A stretch of DNA of 64,000 nucleotides. Source: Voacanga thouarsii. Its lineage: Eukaryota > Streptophyta > Magnoliopsida > Gentianales > Apocynaceae. This document shows, piece by piece, positions 58,422 through 64,000 of the stretch. The DNA is taken from NCBI GenBank assembly GCA_026120185.1, contig JANUWF010001719.1, forward strand, positions 930,001-994,000, written 5' to 3'. The notes beneath the pieces are model-generated. The model did no database searches. It was not told the origin of the DNA and worked only from the letters and a program-made list of their open reading frames with translations. Within the stretch, counting starts at the first letter, position 1. Each line of letters starts with the position of its first letter. The position numbers and the translations under genes are program-made.

Positions 58422-59869
58422 TGTTAGCCCTAAGGGCATTTTCCTATGTTTTAACTTATGACAAACATTGATGAGGACTAACTTGTGTGACTTATATGTG
58501 ATAAGATATATTTGACCTCTTCCAAAGGCGTGCAAATGATGCCCTTAAGTAATGGAATTCAAATCAAGTATAACTTTAACTTAAGAGTTTGCAAATTGTG
58601 AAAGAACTATAGATTAGGAATCGTTGTTAATGAGGTATTTCTTATAAATTTCCATGTCTCTTTACTTTATGATCAATTTATTTTTACCTTGAAGCACATA
58701 AATAAAATGATTTTAAAAAGTAGATCTTCAGATGTTTGGATTGAGTAGTTTGGATGGACTTCTGAATCCAAAACTCCATCCAATACTCTATAGAATTTTC
58801 AAAATATTTCTGGTTTAAAAAGTGTCATTTTGAACTCACATTTTAGATGGATATCCTTCCACTTTGTGAATCCAAAACCTTGAAAATTTTGACAGAAAGT
58901 AATTAGCTATTGGGACTTTGGGTTTGGCTCCTATAAAAGCCTTTAAAACTCGATTTTGAAGTAGAATTTTATGCTATTTTTCTCAGAAACACTCTTACAC
59001 TTCAGAATATAAAAATCTCCCTTTTCATTGTGTTTCAAAGTGAAATCAAAATTGCTCCAAAGGTAAAAAGGTATAAGTGCTTAGACTATTTATATCTACT
59101 CAATTTGTGAGCTATTTTTGCATTTTCTTTGTGATTTATTGTGTATCAAGGTTAAGGAAGTAGAACCTAATTGGGATGAGCCTTGATTATTGAGTTTGAA
59201 GAGGTTGGGTGTAAAACTAAGTGTAGTAATCCTCTTGTATAAGATTTGTGTTGTCTATCACCATTGATTTGCGAAAAAGGTTTTAGTGGTTGTGTTAAAA
59301 TTCTTAAATGTGTGCTTAAGGTAGTGAATGTAGATAATTTGAAGATCAAATCACTATATATCCTTGGATCTTTTTTTCTACATTTTATCTACACTTTGTT
59401 GCTGCATTTTCTCTGGTAATCAGACCAAAAAAAAAATCTATATTTATCTCTACAATTATTAATCAGCTTTAAAGACTTTATTGTTCTATGGTAAGTCTGT
59501 CATTGATATGTCAACTACCTATCTTTAATACAGACTATCTTCTCATCAATTAGTGCTGATTCAAAAGATTCATGTTTGCACTCCTAAATCTACGAAGCAA
59601 ATCTATCATTGTGAACACAAGCATTACACTCCTCTTTACATTCATTGATCTAATCAAAGACTTTAAGTTATTGAGTAAAACTGTTATTATTGCTTAATTT
59701 ACCCATCTTAAATATGGATCTTCTTTCCATCTTAAATATATATTGTTGCATAGACAATATGTTTTTAGCTCACTCGACTTTGTTAGTTCTTACCTTAAGA
59801 TTTTCAAAAGATCTTTAAAGTTTGCATTTATTTGTCATAAACTTTATTCACTCCCTTTAAGGTTTATCA
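58422..59869 (+). repeat. SIRE-2 5' LTR
   Basis: Same terminal sequences as the SIRE-1 LTRs, with long blocks in common (for example acaaacattgat..gactaact near 58465). Only one to two units of the roughly 51-bp repeat are present. The left flanking pentamer is gaaac; its partner is outside the window. Confidence 0.85.
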
Positions 59870-59871
59870 AT

Positions 59872-59883
59872 TAGTATTAGAGT
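59872..59883 (+). other. SIRE-2 primer-binding site, degenerate
   Basis: Reads TAGTATTAGAGT, a copy of the SIRE-1 PBS (TGGTATTAGAGC) with two further changes. Confidence 0.7.
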
Positions 59884-59931
59884 ATTGGACTACATTATAT
59901 TTAGTTTAATAGCCTTGTAGGAAAGATTCAG

Positions 59932-61365
59932 ATGGCAAACACATCCTCTCTGCCTTATATCAAAAGATCTTCAACAAATAGACCACATTTGTTTAACGAA
60001 AACAATTATATATTCTAAAAAAATATAATAAAAATTTATGTTTACTCAATCAATTTTAAGCTGTAGAATCTGATTAAAAATGGACCATTTGTCCCGTCAA
60101 AATTTGTTGAAGGCAGAAAAGTGCCTAAATAAAGTGATGAATATAACAATGAGGAAATTTAAAAAATGACTTTTAATTTTCAGGCAATGAATATATTGTG
60201 TTGTACTCTTGATGCTAATGAATACAATCGGGTTAGTGGTTATGATTCAGCTTACGAAATGTGGAGATTACTTGAAATCACCTATGAAGTGACTAATCAA
60301 GTTAAGGAATCAAAGTTAGGACTTTTAGTCCGTGATTATGAGCTGTTCACTATGAAGCCAAGTGAGAATATAACTGATATGCTCACTAGATTCACAAACA
60401 TCTTGAATACACTGAAGGCATAAAGGAAAATCTATTCTTTCAGTGAGCAAAATAGAAAATTACTTGATTCTTTGTCGAAAAGCTAGCAGCCAAAAGCTTT
60501 GGCTATTGAAGAATCCAAGAATTTAAATAGCTTACCAATTGAAGAGCTGATCAGATCTCTCTTGACCCATAAAATGAAACTTAAAAGGTTTCAAGAACAT
60601 GATGATAATGGCAAAGAAAAAAGAGGAACAACCTTAAAAGTTGAAAACAATAAAGCTATCAGTGAACAATCTGAAAGTGATTGTGGTACTGATCTGGATA
60701 ATGAAGAATTGGTTGTGGTAGCTGGAAAATTCAAAAAGATGTTTAGAAAAGGCAACTTCAGCAAAGGAAAGAAATTTGTCAAAAAGAAAGGACAAACCTC
60801 GTCCTTCAAACCTCAATGCTATGAATGCAAGAGTATGGAGCATTTTATTACTGATTGCCCAATAGCTAAAGAAAAAAAGCCATTAAGCACAACAAGAAGA
60901 AAAGAAAATGACTGGTTGGGACTTGGGACCAAGATGAATCCGAGACTGAAGAAAGCTGTGAATCTGAAAATAAAAAAGCGAATATTTGCTTTATGGCCAT
61001 GAAAGATAAAGTAAATCCTACTTGCTTCAAGTACTTTGCATTTTATATTATTTGAGAACAAATGTTTGTGTGACAAAGTACTTTCTCTTGAAAATATATT
61101 CAGTGATTTTAATGACATGAAAAATAGAGTTGATGACCTCACCTCATGCATTGAGAAGTTCACAAATGGCAAAAATAATATTGAAAAATTACTAGGTGCA
61201 CAACATGTAGTTGAAAATTGAAATAGTCTAGGCTATAGGCATGATATTAAAGTTGGAATTATAGATCCCATTTTGTAAAAGCTACTACCTCATATATGAT
61301 ACACAATTATTACACATATTGTGAAAAATTTGGACACAAAGCATCTAAGTGTCATGTCAGGAAGA
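59932..61365 (+). pseudogene. SIRE-2 gag
   Basis: Starts MANTSSLPYIKRSSTNRP at 59932, with early stops. The 60166-60423 frame holds FNFQAMNILCCTLDANEYN and EMWRLLEITYEVTNQVKES. The 60499-61002 frame holds EELIRSLLTHKMKLKRF, an acidic Glu/Asp/Ser stretch, a Lys-rich run and the first zinc knuckle CYECKSMEHFITDC. The second knuckle is at 61305-61350, where its first Cys has become Tyr (YTYCEKFGHKASKC). It is closely similar, segment by segment, to SIRE-1 gag at 43802-45715. Confidence 0.87.
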
Positions 61366-61499
61366 AAGTGGAATCCGGTGCAAAAACAGTTTGGAAGATT
61401 AGAGGAATTATTACTACTCCTTGTAGACCCAAGAAAATATGGGTACCAAAAGCTATTCTTCTATCTTATAAAATAGGTACATCAGCTGCAAAAATTGAG

Positions 61500-62212
61500 C
61501 TCCACAAAGTGGTTCTTGGATGGTGGATGCTCAAGACACATGACGAGAAATGCAGTGCTAATGGATGACATTCAAACTGCAAATGATGGATTTGTCACCT
61601 TTAGAGATAAGAAAAATGAAAAAAATACTCGATATAAGTAATGTTGGTAAGAGATCCTCCATCATTATCAAGCAAATATTATTAATTGATGAATTGAAGT
61701 ACAACTTTCTTAGTATTAGTCATTTGTGTGACAATAGTTGCAAAGTAAATTTTGAAAAAGATTCATGCACTATCATTGATAATTCTAATGATGAAATCAT
61801 TTTTGTTGCCAACCGCATTGGTAATGTCTATGCATTATATTTTGATAATCCTATTGCTCATTATGTAAGGTACCTCTCCATAAATGATGATGGCGGCTAC
61901 CTTTGGCACATAAGGTTAGACCATGTTTCTATTGATTTATTAAATAGATTGCCCTCAAAAGAGTTTGTTAGAGGACAATCCAAAATGATATTTGACAAAA
62001 ATCAATTGTGTGATGCTTGTCAATTTGGAAAACAAACCAAGACATTTTTCAAACACAAGAGAATGATTTTAACCTCAAAACCTCTTGAGCTAATACATAT
62101 AGGTTTGTTTGGACCAATGAGGATCACTAGCCTAGAGGTATGCTTATGTATTAGTATATACTTTTTTGAAATTTACTTGGACCTTATCTTTTGCATAAAA
62201 AGATGGCGATAA
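61500..62212 (+). pseudogene. SIRE-2 protease, pre-integrase and integrase zinc site
   Basis: Near 61519-61557 the sequence encodes LDGGCSRHMTRNA in a broken frame, so the protease D-S-G is D-G-G. The long frame 61565-62212 (215 codons) then gives LKYNFLSISHLCD, a block with SCTIID..NDEIIFVA, LWHIRLDHVSIDLLNRL (the His pair) and CDACQFGKQTK (the Cys pair), and LELIHIGLFGPMR leading into the core. The core itself is cut short: FTWTLSF-like sequence at about 62170 is followed directly by the post-integrase linker. Confidence 0.85.
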
Positions 62213-62399
62213 TGTAAGTAGCTCAAAGAAAAATAGCATTGAACATCATAAAGCTCCATCACTTGACAACCATGCCAAAAAAAAGGAATTAGAAGAATAA
62301 CAAGCTAAACAAAGTGAGCAAAGAAATGTCGAGCACACTGATCAGAATCTGCCAAAAGATTAGAAGTACAAAATCAAGCATCCAAAATAGTAGATTATT
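62213..62399 (+). pseudogene. SIRE-2 linker between integrase and RT
   Basis: In broken frames it reads a segment like KAPSLDNHAKKKELEE and LPKD.KYKIKHPK, the counterpart of KAPPLDTHAKAEEIEE and LPKDWKYKLGHPKR in SIRE-1 (29400-29230). The sequence ends at 62399 where the Gypsy LTR starts. Confidence 0.8.
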
Positions 62400-64000
62400 T
62401 GTGAAACCTCACCTAAAGCCAACCCTAGAGTAAGGGGGTCGGGATGTATATCATATTATTTTGTATGAATATATATATTTTTGAATAATTTTATGTGCTT
62501 TAGAATTGTGGTTTATAGGGTAAAAGGTTTAGTTATGCTTATTGAGTAGGAAGGGTAAAATGATAATTTTGCTTGAGGTCAAAATAGGAAAATAGCTTGA
62601 GGATTAAATAAGAGGAATATGTGCGTGAGAAAATAAGAGCAAAAGTTAGTGTGGTTAGAGCTTTGTGGTTTAATTGCTAAGGTCATGAGTTCAAATCCCA
62701 CTATTTAAGTTTTTATCATGATTATCTTGATTAAGTTTGAATTTTGTTTTCTTGCATTCCATAAAAATATGAATGTTGTCTTAGGAGAGACATGAAGAGA
62801 ATGTCCTAATCTTATCATTGTGTCCTAAAAAGAATTCCAGAGGAATTCTTGTCCTTTTATTACCTCTAGCTTTGTCTTAGCATCTTCATAATTTAAATAA
62901 ACTAAAATCCATTAAATCTCTCCTTTTAAATTCCAAAAATTCTGTGATGATTCTTCAGCCTTGAATTTCGAAAAATTAGTCTTGGAGGATAGAGGATTGG
63001 CCGAAAATAGGAGAGTAGTTAGGATGGATTCCCAAGAGAAATAAATCACCATGGTAGAACCTTCAATCTTACCTTCATGTTGTGCATAGTTTTAATGAAG
63101 GAAAATCTGGAAATTTTCCAGAATTTTTGCAGACTAGCTTTTCAGAAAACTCAGCCAGTAAACGTACTCATTTTCTGCCAGAAAAATGGTCATTTCATGT
63201 GGTTTGAAGGCTGAAAATTCTGTGCAATTTTCGGACTGCACAAACTGCACAAAACCGGAAAAAAATTCCTGCACAATTCGCTGCATTCTAAGCTGGAATT
63301 GGAGCTATCTTTTTGTTAGCAATTCAGCTGAAACACCCTCTGTTTTTTTCCAGAAAGAAGGCTGGAAAACCACCCTTGTAAGACCTTCAAACACCCCAGA
63401 AAACCAGCTGTAAATCGAGCCAAGTAAATGCAAAAATTCTGCACCAAAAGTCTTCATCATTCAAAACTCTTGAGCATTGAAACCAGAAAATTTTCCAGCT
63501 TTGTCTCTCAAAGCCAAGGCCGAAGAACACCCTTCAAATCTCTGGAAATTGAACCTTGTTCAGCCATGGACTGACCATCATTAACCTCCACACTTACCTT
63601 GAGTTCTTGGACTCCATAATCATACCTCAAAAATCTCCTAAGATTACTCTAACCAAAACTCATTTGAACTTCAAAAAATTCCAGAATTTTACTCTATTAA
63701 ACCACTCTTGTAACAAGCTAATAAACCAGAATTTTCTCTGCCATCATAGACTGAATTTCGGCCAGCTATATACCTGAACAACCTTCATTCATTTCAACAA
63801 AATCAGCTTGTTCAGCCGGCACCATTGAAGAGCAAAGAAACCTTCCTTGATCAAGCACCATTAGCTAACCTCCTACCTTAAACAACTCCACAATTTCCTC
63901 TATTTGAATTTCAAAAAAATCTGATCACTGTTTCTTCCACTAGCTGAAAACCGATACTCCTATCTACCCCAATCCATTCGGCCAACAACAGTCTAGAAAA
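62400..64000 (+). mobile_element. Gypsy chromovirus LTR (second copy), running off the window
   Basis: Begins TGTGAAACCTCACC and follows the reverse complement of the 43801 end of the 4.2-kb LTR: CCAACTCTAGAGTAAGGGGG-like start, 'atatcatatt', then the 'gacatgaagagaatgtcctaat' block near 62790. 1601 bp are in the window; about 2.6 kb more would be expected. Whether a full element or a solo LTR follows cannot be seen. Confidence 0.87.

Larger units (their letters stand above)
58422..62399 (+). mobile_element. SIRE-2: Sirevirus-type Copia element, truncated by a Gypsy insertion
   Basis: 5' LTR 58422-59869 (TGTTAGCCC...GGTTTATCA), a degenerate PBS at 59872-59883, gag from 59932, then protease, pre-integrase and the integrase zinc site. 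It belongs to the same lineage as SIRE-1 but lies on the opposite strand, with an LTR of different length (1448 bp). An internal deletion removes most of the integrase core (about 62180-62220). At 62400 a Gypsy LTR begins. The 3' part lies outside the window if it survives. Confidence 0.87.

Overview
The window is nuclear DNA of a flowering plant, most likely a eudicot. It is AT-rich, made almost entirely of plant-type transposable elements nested in one another, and contains one recognisable host-gene remnant. No intact protein-coding gene, rRNA, tRNA or CRISPR array was found. Every long reading frame examined is retrotransposon- or transposon-derived and carries stops or frameshifts. I judged boundaries by reading terminal repeats, target-site duplications (TSDs), primer-binding sites (PBS) and polypurine tracts (PPT). 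I had no alignments or database searches.

Layout. 1-31 is the end of a CACTA transposon. 777-17711 is a hAT transposon (minus strand, 8-bp TSD) opened up by three insertions. A complete Copia element (Copia-1, 942-12086, minus) sits in its microsatellite tail. A solo LTR (5063-6832) sits inside the integrase gene of Copia-1. A second solo LTR (15716-17599, perfect TSD CCAAA) sits in the hAT 5' end. Without these insertions the hAT would be about 3.9 kb.

18801-23251 is the 3' part of a phosphoenolpyruvate carboxykinase (PEPCK) gene on the minus strand, now a pseudogene. A 3.2-kb solo LTR (19765-22960, TSD TTTCT) lies at the start of one exon. A Sirevirus-type Copia (SIRE-1, 23252-47054, minus) lies in the upstream intron. 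SIRE-1 carries gag-pol pieces and an additional ORF after RNase H. It is itself interrupted by a 13.7-kb chromodomain Gypsy element with 4.2-kb LTRs (30047-43801, minus).

47055-50153 holds short unassigned DNA, a miniature LTR element remnant and another solo LTR. 50160-57460 is a second Copia of the Copia-1 family, with gag and protease deleted. 58422-62399 is a plus-strand Sirevirus-type element (SIRE-2). It is cut off by a second copy of the Gypsy LTR (62400 onward), which runs off the window.

The genes do not work together as a system. They are independent selfish elements in successive layers: the host locus, then hAT and Sirevirus, then Copia and Gypsy, then solo LTRs. The observations most worth following are the extra Sirevirus ORF that resembles the plant 'putative transposon protein' family, a small acidic Gypsy leader ORF with two SUMO-interaction-like motifs, a strong hairpin in the Copia-2 leader, and the parallel loss of the same catalytic Asp in two reverse transcriptases.
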